Shown piece by piece: positions 35,007-47,480 of a stretch of DNA of 64,000 bases. Position 1 is the stretch's first letter, and every line of letters begins with the position of its first letter. The notes under the pieces are model-generated. The model was given only the letters and a program-made list of their open reading frames with translations. It was not told the DNA's origin and ran no database searches. This stretch comes from Aquanectria penicillioides. Taxonomy: Eukaryota > Ascomycota > Sordariomycetes > Hypocreales > Nectriaceae. The position numbers and the translations under genes were made by a program. The DNA is taken from assembly GCA_003415625.1 (NCBI GenBank), contig PYIU01000003.1, forward strand, positions 1,922,001-1,986,000, in the 5' to 3' direction.

Positions 35007-38000
35007 TTATTTATTTATTATTTTATTTATTAATACTCTATAGACCTATAAGGTAGATAGTGCTTCTATACTATATAAATAAAGGAAAAAACTATACTAG
35101 TAGGATAAAAACCTTTATTTAATACAATATTAGACCCAATATAGGTCCTCTATAGAGAAGCATTAGATTAGAGGTTAGTTTAGTGCTATTACCAAAATAT
35201 CCTATTTACCTAATTATAGGGTTAGTAAGTAAGGTAAAAGTAAGGCCTACAATAGGTCCAGATTATCTATACCATAGGCCCATTGCAGGGAGTAGGGCAC
35301 TAACCTAGTGCCAGCTAGCGGCTGGCTAGCTGCCAGTTATTTAAATATTGCTATTATTATTTCTTGAACTTTATAGGCATGCCTATTTCCTTTCCTTTCC
35401 TTCCTTCCTTATATGCCTCTATAAGAGCTTCCTATTGTCTTTAAGTGTACATTTTGCTAATACATTACTTGCGCAGGATACCCAACTTATATAAGTGCTA
35501 ACTGCTGCTCCTATTGCTATTCTATACTGATTGTATATAGCTAAGGACAATAACTACAATAATAACAATAACAATAATAATAACAATAATAATAATAACA
35601 ATAATAATAATAATAATAATAATAGCAGTATATATTTATAGTAGCTATAGATTATATTTTACTAATATTAGTAGATATTAAAACGCTAAGCTAGCTACAT
35701 TAAGGCAGAAAGTGCTGCGCCAACCCTAAAGGCAGTGTGGGATCTGCCCTATTCTATATGCATTATATAGATAGTAAGAGATAAAGAGGATAGTCTATAT
35801 TAGAATCAAACCAATATATAGTTTCTATCCCTTATAGTTATAAGAAGCTAACTGTTAAAAGATACTAAGGCTAGCGGCTATATAGCTTATGCCTATATAC
35901 ATAAGCTATATAAGCTACTGCTATACTTAATGGAGGCTAATGCCTATATACTAATAGTAGCATTATAGGAGGGGATAGCTATAGTAAGTATAGCTTAATT
36001 TAATTTTGCTATAGGCATAATGCTAATATAGGTTATAGGAGAAGGAGCTTTAGCGGTTAGGGGCTAAGGCTATTTAGGCCAAAAAGAGGGCAATTTAAGC
36101 GCACTCTTAAGCTACTCCTATAGTTCTAACTATAGGTTTTAGTACTAACTAGCTCTATAAGCTAATTAATAGAGTTAACTATATAGCTATAGCTCTTAAA
36201 AGCTTAATAGCTATATTGCCTTCTTTAATTAAAGGGGCTAAGGCTACTTAAGGATAGGCAGCGCCTAAAAGCAATAGTAGCAATAGGTAGTGCCAGTTCT
36301 AATATAAATTTAAGTTAGCTAATATTAGTAGTAAAAACTAAAGTTTAGTATAACTCTTTAAGCAATAGCTTAAGCTCTAGAGGAGCTAGAGGGGGATTGA
36401 AGTAAAGGGGGCTTAGGGATAAGGGGGAGAATAGCATAAAGAAGGATAGAAAGGGGAATAGCAAAAAGGATAAAATAGATCTTATATCTTTTAGGGAGGA
36501 TATAGACTTAAAGTAAATAGTATTGCTAGGGCAGGTAGGTATAAATTAGGTATAGCAGTAAATAGGGGTAGAGTTTAAATAGGGCTAAGGTAAAGATTTA
36601 GCTATTAAGGGGGGCAGGCTTTAGTATATTATTTATATAATAGGCTAATTTTTTCCCCCTCTTAAAGGGGGTTTTTTTAAGTATATTAACTTCCCTTTTA
36701 ATAAAGGGGTTAAAGCGCTTAAATAGAAGAATTACTAAAAGGTAAGGGCAATGCAAAAGTGGGTATATCCTAAATTAAGTATAGTTTAATAGCTAGCTTA
36801 TAGTATAGTATAATATATAGGTAGGCTAGCTATTTAATAAAGCAGTATGCAGTTTAGGCTTTAAATAGGTACTGCTTAAGCTTAAGAAAGTTATAAAATA
36901 GACTGAATAGGGTTTTCTTTTAGCTAAAGTAAAGCAGGCAGTATAGTATAATATAGCTAATTGTTTTAATAGTGTTTCTATACTAGTATTAAGGTGTACT
37001 TACCTTAAGGACTCTTCTTTAGAAAAGGAATCCCTAAAGTTTAATGCAATCTATTTGCATTTAAGTAAGTAGGGAGCTTTTATATTTTTCTAGTCCTTTA
37101 TATAGGCAAATAGTCTTTTCCTTTATATAAAGTAGAAAGATTTTGGCTGCCTCTATTTTATTATTAGTGCGCTATTTATAAGACTTATATTTGGCTTACT
37201 TCTATTAATGCCTTTAGTTAGCTAATACTTAATCTTTAATTGACTTTTAGTCTTCTCTATATTCCCTATTAAGGAGCTAATTAGCAAGCCATTTTTTATA
37301 TTTCTATATTAATTTGCACTAAAGGCCATTATAGTAGTAATAATAGATTTAGTGCATTATTAATATAATTGCAAAAAGAATAAGTCTTTTAGTGCCTTAG
37401 GTTTAAAGCTAGCCTTAAAGTTAAGTAAGTTATTTATTAAGGTATATATTTAATAGGGGGATTTTAAGCTTACTTTTTAGCAGTTTAATTAAGGTGGCCC
37501 TATAGCCTCCCCTAATAGTATATAGGGCTTAGGTCTATTTAATCAATAGGGCTTTAGCAATCCCCTTTAGGTTGCTGCCCCTTTTTGTTAGGGAATGGTA
37601 TATACTAATGCTATAGGCAATTATAGATCTAATTATATATATATATATTATATAGGCGGCCTTAAGGTTTACTCCCTATATACTTGCAGTAAGGGCAGTA
37701 AGGGCCTATCTCTAGCATTTAAGTTTTCCCTTAAGCTTAAAAATATATAGGCCCTAAAGCAGTTTTTTATATAGCTATAATCTAAAGAAATAGTATAATT
37801 TTTATAGTTAGATTATATTTTAAATAAGGGTTAGTTAGACCTAATGCCTTTAATGCTAGTAGAAGAAGTAAAGGAGCTAGGCTTTAGTAAGTTTAAAGGT
37901 TATACTATTAGTAAAGGCCTAAAATGTATATACTATCTATATAGCTTTAAGTTAAGCTTAGGTCTTTACTATATCTCTTCTAAATGTAAGTATATTTATA

Positions 38001-41000
38001 TTGTTAGTAAATCTAATTACTATAATTTTAGGGACTTTATTAAGTGCTATATAGAGCCTTAATATAAATAGAATAAAGAGAATAGAGAAAAGCGGCAAAC
38101 CCTATAGAACCTTAGCCTTAATGCTATAAGGTTTAAAGGACTTACTATTAAACTAAAGGCATATTAAACACTTAAATAGATAGCTAAAAAGCTAAACTAA
38201 CAGTTATTATAAAAAGCCTTAATTATAAAGGGTAGCAATAAGCCTTTTATAATTAATTAAATTAAAGGCTGCAGTAAAGTCTAATTAAAGGAGTAATGCT
38301 ATTTTACTATAGGCCTATATTATATGCACTGCTTCTACTATAACCATAAGGGCAAGCTTAATAAACCTTTAAGGCCTATTCCCTATTTAACTATTAGGAA
38401 GTATATTTAGGCTCTTGGCCATTACTGCTATTTATTAGGCTATTATTAACTCTATTACTTTACTAATAATGCTAAGAAAGAAGATAGATCTCTATCTAAA
38501 TACTATATATTTTTAGGCTATTATTTTATTTAGTTTAGGGATAATAGTAGCAATTATATAGTAAAAGCAATGCAAAAAGTGCTTAAGTGTAATGCTTATA
38601 TTTATAATAGTAGTAAGGGCTTTTAGAAAGGGCTTGCTGTATGCTTTAAGGAAGCCAATAGGGAATCTATTGCTACTAAAAGCTTTTTATAACTAGATTT
38701 TAAAGAGTATATATACTAGCTTATAAAGTTTAATATAATTTTACATTAGGTCCTTAGCATTTTATAGCATTTAGTTTACTTCTATAAGTTATATTATAAG
38801 GTCTATTATAATAAGTTTAATATCTTAATTATCTGCCTAAGGTTTAAGGAAAAAGCATTTTATTAGTACAATTGCCTTCTTAATATAGCTTATAGCTAGA
38901 AAGTCTTGCCTAAAGCAGTTAAGGGAGGGGAGCTAAAGTAGGGCTAGGGCAATCTTGCTTTAAAGTTATACCTATCTCTTTAAGTTCTAGAGTTTCTTTT
39001 AGCTACCTATACCTTTCCCTATTTTAGCTTTAGATAGAGTATTATATTAAGCCACTTGCCTAGCCCTAACTATATAAGCCTTCTGCTTATTGCCTGCTTC
39101 TTATAGTTCTAGCCAATTGGCTACTATACTATTGCATTATATATATCTTTATGCTTATTTAAGTCAGTAGGTGGCCTTTATAGTAGGCTAGTCCCACTAG
39201 TTATTGCAGCTAGGCCTAGGTTGCCTCTATATTAGGGTAGTATGCTAAGCAATTTAGTATAGTCCTTAAGTTAGCTATTTAACTGCCTATTTTAACTATT
39301 GTATAAAGGTTATCTTGCTTAAAGTCTAATAAAGAGTAACTTATGCCTTAAGTTTAGCCTTTTTAGGGTTTATTATATGCTAGTTAAATGCTATAGGCTA
39401 AGGGTCTAGTAGAAAAGAAGGCAATATATCCATAAAGGGTCTAATATATATTTACTATAAAATATAATTAAAGCCATTTAAATTGTAGTTAGGGCCTAAA
39501 TAGGTAATATAGCTATCCTTTAAGGCCTAGGCTAAATTAAGGGTGCTATTTCTAGCATTACTAGCTTTTTAAGTTACTATTCTATAGGGGGTTATTAAAG
39601 CTATATTTAGCTATTATATCTCTATTAGAAAGGTTAGGCTATATAAAGTAGTTCTTTTATAGTAATCCTAAATTAAGTAATATAGATTAAAGTCTTTAAC
39701 TATAATTATTTAAGGGGCTAAAGTAAGGCCGGCTAAAGTATGCATTGCCCTTAAGTTTCCCTTACCTTCTAAAGGGTTATATACTGCAATTATTTTTATA
39801 TAGCAGTGCTTAAAATTAACACTAGCCCAATCTTCCCTAGCCTAATAGATCTAAGTTTCTAATCTATATTGTTTATATATATAGAGAGCTATATAGTTTA
39901 AATAATAGATTATAGTATAGTTTAATCTTTTAGAATTTACTAAAGCATTAATTCTTTAGTTTTTAGCCGATTTAAAGAGTGCAATTGCATTATATCTATT
40001 GCAGGTATATAGTGTCCGGTAGGTTAATCTAAAATAGCAGTATATATTTTAAAATAGGACTTGCATTAATTAAATATAGATAAGGGGGTTAATTTAATAG
40101 ATAGTGGCAATAGGGTATAGGCACTAAAGGAAAGGGAAGCGCTAAATAAAGTATAGTATTATTTATTTATAGATCTTAAGGGTTAGCTAACTCTTTTAGT
40201 AGAGGGGGGAGCTATAAAGGGGGGTTCCTAAAGAAGCTATTCTATTATAAGTAGGGGGGTTTTGCTGTATTAAGGTGTGTTTTTTATATTTTATTAATTA
40301 TCTATAATATCCTTCTTTTATATAGGTTTAATACTTTTTTGCTATAAGGCAAGTATAGCTTTAGGCCAAATAGTCTCTATAGTATAGAGTATAGTAGTAA
40401 GGGATTTCTCCTTTTTTAGTAAGGCAGTTATTATGCATTAAGCTACTGCATTAGCTATAAGTTAAGGTAGATTAACAGTTTCTTGCAATATAGCTATACT
40501 TATAGCATTAAAAGCATTAAATAAGTTTTAATCCTTTATTAAAGGGTTTACAATTATAAAGTTCTATATTAAAAAGAAGCCTATTATTGTATAGGCTATT
40601 AGCTTCTTTAATTAATAGAATATAAAGGATTAAGTTTATTCTTATAGTAATACCATTTTAGGCTTAAGTAGGCTTTACCTTACTAACTCTTAAGGTATTA
40701 GCATTATTAATAGTTTTAATAAATTTATTTATATTATTAAGAATAGATTTAACTTAAATTCCCTTTACTAAAATAGCAAAGGTTAAAGGAGCCAAAAGGG
40801 CATTATTCCTAAATGCTATAGCTATCTATTCTTTATTGCAGGAGGCTTTAGCCTATTCTAAGGTAAGAAAGGTAAGGACTATATCCCTATTAGGGAGGCG
40901 GCATACTACAACTATATAGGAGTTGCTGCAGGCTTAGTTTGCTGCTTGTATAGTTTCTATTAAAGTGCGGTTTTTAATATCTTTAAGGGCATCCCTAATG

Positions 41001-41626
41001 TGGATAATAACCTTACGCTTAATGCAGCTATACATTATGCGCTTGCTGGTTTTAGTGTTTATAGGTATAAGGCTATATAAGAGGACTAATGCATAAGACT
41101 ATTATATTGGCTAGGGAGAAGAGGAGCCTAAATTAGCTAAAGCGGCTATTACTGCTATAGTAATAGCGGTTATTATAGCGGTAATGATTTTATTGGTGAG
41201 TCTCTTTTTGAAGGTTATATCGGTCTTAAAGGGGGGGCAGGAGCGCGTTTTGCGCGCATCGGCATAGGTTTGGAATACCTTTTAAACTGCTTTAAGAAGG
41301 TAAGATAGGACAATCTCGGTAATAGCTTTATAGGCTTCTTTATCTTCATTAATCGCAAGGCTCTTGCTGGCTTCTATTGCTTTATCCATTCTAGGCGCGC
41401 TGCCATACTGGCTGGCGGTAGAAAGGGGGTTATATTGGCTGTTTTCAATACTGCATCTTCCTAAATCGATAACCATCAGAAGGGCCGCAGCGTCAGCATT
41501 GCGCTCCTAATGTGCCATTATAGCTAGGGGTAACCTAGCATAAGGAATCGGTTAATTGTAGTTTTAGACGTTTTAGAGGTAGTTTAGGATGGCTGCAAGC
41601 AGTTGCAAGTCTAAGGGCAAAAGTAT
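35007..41626 (-). mobile_element. LINE copy 1, full length (about 6.6 kb), inserted antisense in the LTR element
   Basis: Flanked by a perfect 17-bp duplication (34990-35006 and 41627-41643: ATATAAAGATTAATATT). Reads right to left: 5' end at 41626, then an ORF1 (gag-like) region to about 40,250. An endonuclease box lies at about 39,659-39,705, where the minus strand translates as IIVKDFNLYY, a RIP-altered IIVGDFNLHH. A reverse-transcriptase box near 38,006-38,024 translates RFTNNINIL, from G-F-x-D-D. The 3' end is an A/T-rich TAAATAAA-type tail next to 35,007. Motif order ORF1-APE-RT fits a Tad-like clade of non-LTR retrotransposons. It is the least mutated of the LINE copies: parts near 40,880-41,560 still contain CpG. 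Confidence 0.82.
41282..41476 (-). pseudogene. Surviving open fragment of LINE ORF1 (64 codons)
   Basis: Translates from ATG as MVIDLGRCSIENSQYNPLST and ends LSYLLKAV, within the ORF1 region of LINE copy 1. Homologous positions in the other copies (for example 51,290-51,490) are stop-ridden, so this is a relic of the element's own gag-like protein and not a cellular gene. The sequence downstream in the same direction keeps ORF1-like words (KDIKNRTLIE, RDIVLTFLTLE) interrupted by stops. Confidence 0.65.
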
Positions 41627-44600
41627 ATATAAAGATTAATATTATTTTTATTAAACTTTTAAAAGTAAAGAAGCTTTTAATTTAAAATAAAAATATATTA
41701 TATAAATTTAAAGTATACCTTAAAATAAAAGTATATTAGTAATAATAAAAGCTCTTTATTATTTAAAAGATAATATTTTAAATAATATTAACTTTAATAT
41801 TATAAAACTTTATGCTTAATAATAATAATAAAAAGGAATATAGTAATAAAGAGAAAGAAATAAAGTTTAAAAATAAAAGGTTAATTTAAGAAATATTCTT
41901 AAAGAAAGGTAAGGGAATAAGTAGTATAAATATAATTATTTTAATAAAATAAATAACTCTTCCTTTTAAAATAAATATATAGAATAATATTAATAATATT
42001 ATATTATATTAAATAATCCCTTTAATTAAAGTTCTAAATAAAAAGCTAAATTTAATAAAGGCTGCTTACTTTATAAAGATATAGAATAAAAAGAGAAACT
42101 ATATAAAAGATATATATAATATTTTAAATAATAAGATTTAATACTTTTTTAATATATACTTAATAATTAAAATAAAACTATTTTAATTCTATATACTATT
42201 TTTAATAATCCTTAATAAATAAATAAATAATTACTTTATCTATTATATTAATTGCAATTTAATCTTTATAGAAATATATAAATAAATAAAAAGCTACTTT
42301 AATATAGAGATTAATTAATAATACTACTATATAAACTAAAGCTTCTTTATATTTAATATTATAAAAAATAATAAAATATATAAAAAAAAGAATATAATAG
42401 AAGTCCTATAGTCTCTATTTAATAAGCTTTAACTCTATTAAAGAGCATTTAGCCTTAATTATATAGGTAAAGATTAATTAATTATAAATATAATTTAAGT
42501 ATACTATAATATTTTTAAGCTAATATTTATATTATTTAATTCTATAAAGAAATTTAAGGAATTATATTTATAACTTTAATTCTTAATTAAAATATTATAA
42601 TATTAATTAATTATAAATATATTAAATTAATATATTTTAAATTATAAATTCTATTGCTATAACTATAATAAAAAGTATAAATAAGAATATAATTATAGCT
42701 ATACTTAAGGCAGCCTATTTTAAAAGAAGAAGTATTATATATATAGTAAGAAAGGGTATTTTTTTATTAAATACTTAAAAGATAAAAGATATTAAGCTAA
42801 AGATTAATACTTTAAGGAATAAAGATTATAAAGAAAAAAGCATAATATATAAAAGTATATAGCTTTTTTAATTAGCTATAAAGAAGAGCTACTATAAGAT
42901 AATATATATAATAGTAAATGCTTAATAGATAAAGAGTTTAAAAGTAATAACTATTTAATTATAGCTTACCTTTTAAATAAAGCATTTTAGTATTAGTTTA
43001 AAGAGTTATATAAAAAAGAAAGTAAATAAAGCAAAAACTAATAATTTTTCTTTAACTACTATTTATATAAAGTATTTTAAGGCATTATATTAAATATAGA
43101 TACTATAATAGTATTAATAGCTAAAAAGAATTAATTTTTAGTATTATAATAGAAAGACCTAATAATTAAGCTTAATATAAAGGAAATAAAAGTAGCTAAA
43201 ATATACTTTAGTAGTAATAGCTTATATAATTTACTAAAAATAATAGTAATTTAAACCTTAATTAAAATAGTTTTATTCTATATTATAGATATATTAATAC
43301 TATTTTTCCTTTACCTTAAGGATATAGATTGCTTTAATATCTATTTAAATAATATTATTAATAAATTAATATATAAAGATAAAAGAATCTTAATTATTTA
43401 AAAATAAAGATATCTATAATTCTTTTTAATTAAGCAAAAGGCAATAATTGCTTTTTTTAATAAAGCTAAACTATAATATATTTATATATATTTTAATTAT
43501 TTATCTATATTATATTTATATAAGCTATTAATAAAAGTAGGCTATAATATTAAATATAAAGTAATTAAAATAATAAAGAAGTTTTATTACTATTATTAAA
43601 TAAAAAGTAAAATACTAAAATAATTTAAGTTTATATTAAAAAATAATTATAACTTTAATTATAAAGTAATTATTAATATAATATATTTAGATTTTTAATT
43701 AATTCTTTATATTATTAATACTATAATATCTTTTTAAATAAAATAATTCTTTATAAATATATTAGCAAAAGAAATTTAAAAAGCATTAAAAATATATTAA
43801 ATTAATACTTATTTTAGCCTATTAAATATTATTATTTATAATATTAATATTAATTTTATAGCTATTAAATTTAAAAATAAAGCTAAATTAATAGGCATTA
43901 CCTACTATTAAGTTTTAATTAAAGTATATTAATTAATTAATAAGGTTAAATAATATTATATATTAATATAATATATATTTAAGATTATAAAGGCTAAACT
44001 TTAAAATACTATATTTATAAATACAATTCTTTAAATAAGCTTTAAGGCAATTAATAATATAGCTAGCCTTAATAAATTAATGCTAATTTTATTAATATTT
44101 AATGCTTATTTATAAGTTATAATAGATTTACTATTAACTTTTTTATCCCTTTAATATATAAATGCAGTTCTTAAAGCAATAGTAAAGCTATATAAGCTTA
44201 TTGCAAAATATAAAATTAATAAGGCACTAAAAATATATAATAGACCTAATATAATTAAGGTCTTATTATAGTCCCTTAAGTTAAAGAGTAAAGTTTATAT
44301 CTATTAAAAAAATAAAGAATAAAAAGAACTATATAAAGTCCTTAAAGTAATTAAATTTAAGGTAATAGTAAATATAAAGAATAGATTAATAGTATTTTAA
44401 ATAATAGCTATATAACTATATTATTAATACCTTAAGGTAATTAAAAATATATTAGTAAAGAAATATAAAGAGATTTTAATACTATTTAAGTATTTTAAAC
44501 TAAAATAACTCTATTAATAAGGCAGACCTTTAAGAAATCTAGCCCCTTAAGATACTTTATTAAAACTATTAAAATAAAAAGGCAGGCTAAAAAAGAACCC

Positions 44601-46342
44601 TTTTTTATAGCCTACTATAGTTAAATTATTACTATAATAAAAAAGATTAAAAAAGAACTCTATTTTAAATAATGCCTATTTAATTAATAAGAAAATAAAG
44701 GTCTTTATTATATATAAAGAAGCAGTTAATTAAGAACTTATATATAGGCTATATTAAAAAGGAAAAATAATTAGCCTTAATAAAATATTTAAAGAATTAA
44801 ATAATATTAAACTAAACTTATTACTAAAAATTAGTATTTTAAAATTAATTCTATATAATAAAGATAAATATTATAGAATATATATCTTTAAATTATAAAT
44901 AGTCTATAAGATTAAAGGAAAGATAATAATAATACTCTATAAAAAGTTTTATCTTATTATATAAAAATATAGCAATAAGGAAAAAAGGGAAATTCTTACT
45001 TAATTACTAATAATCTAATAATATAGCTAATAATTAATTTTAGCCCTTACTTTAACCTTTTAGAAGAAAGGAATATACTTAATGCTATATAATATTATAT
45101 AAATATACCTATAGTTAAAATCTTAATTAAATTAATTAATATTAATATACTTGCCTTAAGAACTAAAAAAGAAGTATTTTAAGGGGATAATTCTAAAAGT
45201 TATAAAGCTATTATATAGTATTATAAAGGTAGAAGTCTATTAGTTTATAATATACTATAGCTACTATAAGGAGAAATTAATAATAGAGATATTAGCATTT
45301 AACCCTTACTTAATAATTATAAAGAGCAATAAAGACTTTAGTATTATTAGCCTATAGATTAATAATATTTTTAATTTAAAAATAAATGCCTTTTTAATAA
45401 AAAAAAAGAAAGAGCTTTAAAAAGCTAGCTTTAAAGTAAAACCTTAAATAGTTTTAAAGAATAGAATAATTAGTAACTTTAATGGATATTAAATATAAAT
45501 AAAAAGAAAATAAATAATAATTATTTAAAAAGAGTAAATAAAAAAGCTTATAATAATAGATAAAAAGATAAAGAATAAAGTATAATAATATATAGAATAA
45601 TATATAAAAGGAATATATATTGCTTTTATTTACTAATTAAAGGCAGTATATAATTACTTTATTGCAGTATAGATATAATAATTAACTAAAAATAATATCT
45701 ATAAGATTAACTAAAGGATTGCCTAATAAATAAATAATAAAAAAAAGGTCTTTACTTTAAAGCAATTAATTTAATAAATATTAAGCTAATAGTCTTTATA
45801 GATAAAGCATTTATAAATAATAAGGATTTAAGTTCTTAAATAGAATATATAATTATATTAGTAAATAAAAAATATATAAAGGATAAAGCATTTATTATAT
45901 ATAGTAATATTATTTATTAGTTATTAATAAAGTGCAAAAGAGTTATTAAAAGCATTTTAATATTAAAGATTTATAGTCTTATTAATAGATTTAATCTTAA
46001 ATATATAATTATATATATATTATATATAATTATAAAAAGAATAAAACTACTATTAATTTTACTAATAATTTATATAGATTTCTATTTACTTTATAATTAT
46101 TTAATTAAGCTTAAATTAATTAATAAAAAGAGATAAATAATTAATTTAATAGGCCTTTATTAATTATATAAATAATAGAAGATTAATAAAATTAAATAGA
46201 TTAAAGGTAGTAATAATTCTATAAATATAATAATAAAGCTAATGCCTAATAAAGCTTTAAAGAACTTAATTATAAGCAATAGGCTAAGAATACAATTAAA
46301 AGGATAGATTTAATATTAATAATAATAAAAAGAAGGTATTAA

Positions 46343-46552
46343 TATTAGTTCCTTAATATTATAATAAAGATATTATAGAGGGCGCTAGAGTCCAGTTTTA
46401 TAGATATTAGAGATATAGGCTTATTTTAGAGAGATGTAAAATAGGCTCTTCTATAAGGAAGATACCTTTAGCCCCTCCTCTAAAGGAAGGGAGAGATAGA
46501 GATAAATTGACTATAATAAAACCACTGCATATAGTAACACTGCCTATCAATA
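46343..46552 (+). repeat. Right LTR (210 bp)
   Basis: Pairs with the left LTR at 34136-34345. Followed by the duplicated target site AAAAT (46553-46557). Confidence 0.9.
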
Positions 46553-46910
46553 AAAATTATAATTAATTAATTTTTTATATTAAGTTACCTTTAAATATAA
46601 TAGTATATTAAAAGTATAATATTAATACTATAGCTCTTTTAATAGTAATTAATTTAAGGAAATATAGTATAGAAAATAGCTAATATAACTTTCTTTTTAT
46701 TATTAGCTAATTTAATAATATACTTAAAATAAATAAAGCAATAAAAATTAATAAAAGCTTTATAATTAATAAAGATAAAGAAGCTTATAAAGCTATTATT
46801 AAAATTATTTTATTTTACCTTTTTAAAGCTATTTAAAAGGTATTTTAAATCTATATTAATATATATAAAGTATACTTTTATTTTTCCTTTAAGGCTAATA
46901 TAATCTTATA
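46553..46910 (+). mobile_element. LINE fragment B, second part
   Basis: Continues the LINE 5'/ORF1 sequence broken off at 34,135 (compare 47,560-47,895). Collinearity ends at about 46,905-46,915, after which unrelated AT-rich sequence follows. Confidence 0.65.
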
Positions 46911-47480
46911 AGGGTTAGCTAATTAAGGTAATATAAAATAGGTCTTTAAGTAACTTATATATTGTATATAAGCTTTAACTTATTAAGTATTAATTTACTA
47001 CTTAATAATATATCTTTTATTTAAGGTATAGCAGTATATTTATATAGCTATACTTAAAAGCCCTATTACCTATTAAAGTAAGTCCTTTATCTCTTTATAA
47101 TTATTCCCCTTTCTTTTAAGCTTAATCCTTTAGGCTTAAGATTATTATTATTTATATATATATTATAATTGCTTTATAATTTATTTATATATATATTTAA
47201 ATATTTTATAATTATTTATTAGTTTTATAGTAATTATTTTAAATTATATTTATATAATATTATTATTATTATTATTTTATATTATAATAATCTATTTTAA
47301 TTAATAATAATTTATTATAATATAAATTACTTTATAATATTTAATTAATAGCTTATTATATAAACTTTAAATTTTTTTTTTTTTATATTTATATAATAGT
47401 TTAATTTATTTATTATATTTTTATTAAACCTTTTATAATATTTTTTCTTTTTTAGGCCTTTTTAATATTAGCTTTATATA
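46911..47480. other. Unassigned AT-rich sequence between LINE fragments
   Basis: About 570 bp with no match I can see to the LINE, LTR or SINE sequences. The first half keeps some C/G (for example TTCCCCTTTCTTTTAAGC near 47,105); the second half is almost pure A/T. It may be original target DNA or a further element remnant. Confidence 0.4.

Larger units (their letters stand above)
34136..46552 (+). mobile_element. Copia-sized LTR retrotransposon, RIP-dead, carrying an inserted antisense LINE
   Basis: Two 210-bp direct repeats (34136-34345 and 46343-46552) are flanked by identical 5-bp sites AAAAT (34131-34135 and 46553-46557). Their ends read TATTAG...AACA/AATA, as expected from TGTTAG...AACA after G-to-A and C-to-T changes. 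Without the LINE at 35007-41626 (plus its duplicated site) the element is about 5.8 kb, a usual Ty1/Copia length. A gag-like zinc-knuckle region survives on the plus strand: near 42,650 a tract translating CYNYNKKYK, and near 42,733 one translating YYIYSKKGYF, both readable as CCHC knuckles with Cys changed to Tyr and Gly-His changed. A purine-rich AAAAAGAAGG lies just before the right LTR. Gag-pol runs rightward. The Copia class is inferred from size and gag position; no catalytic pol motif was confirmed. Confidence 0.8.

Noticed and set aside
35560..35640. CRISPR-like or other regular array
   Set aside because: It is an (AAC/AAT)n microsatellite in the LINE 3' region; no spacer-repeat structure, and the genome is eukaryotic.
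37844..38062. 72-codon plus-strand open frame inside LINE copy 1
   Set aside because: It is antisense to the LINE's reverse-transcriptase region, and its twin (54,720-54,938, minus) is the antisense of the same region in copy 3. Similarity of the two frames reflects the shared repeat and not a conserved gene.
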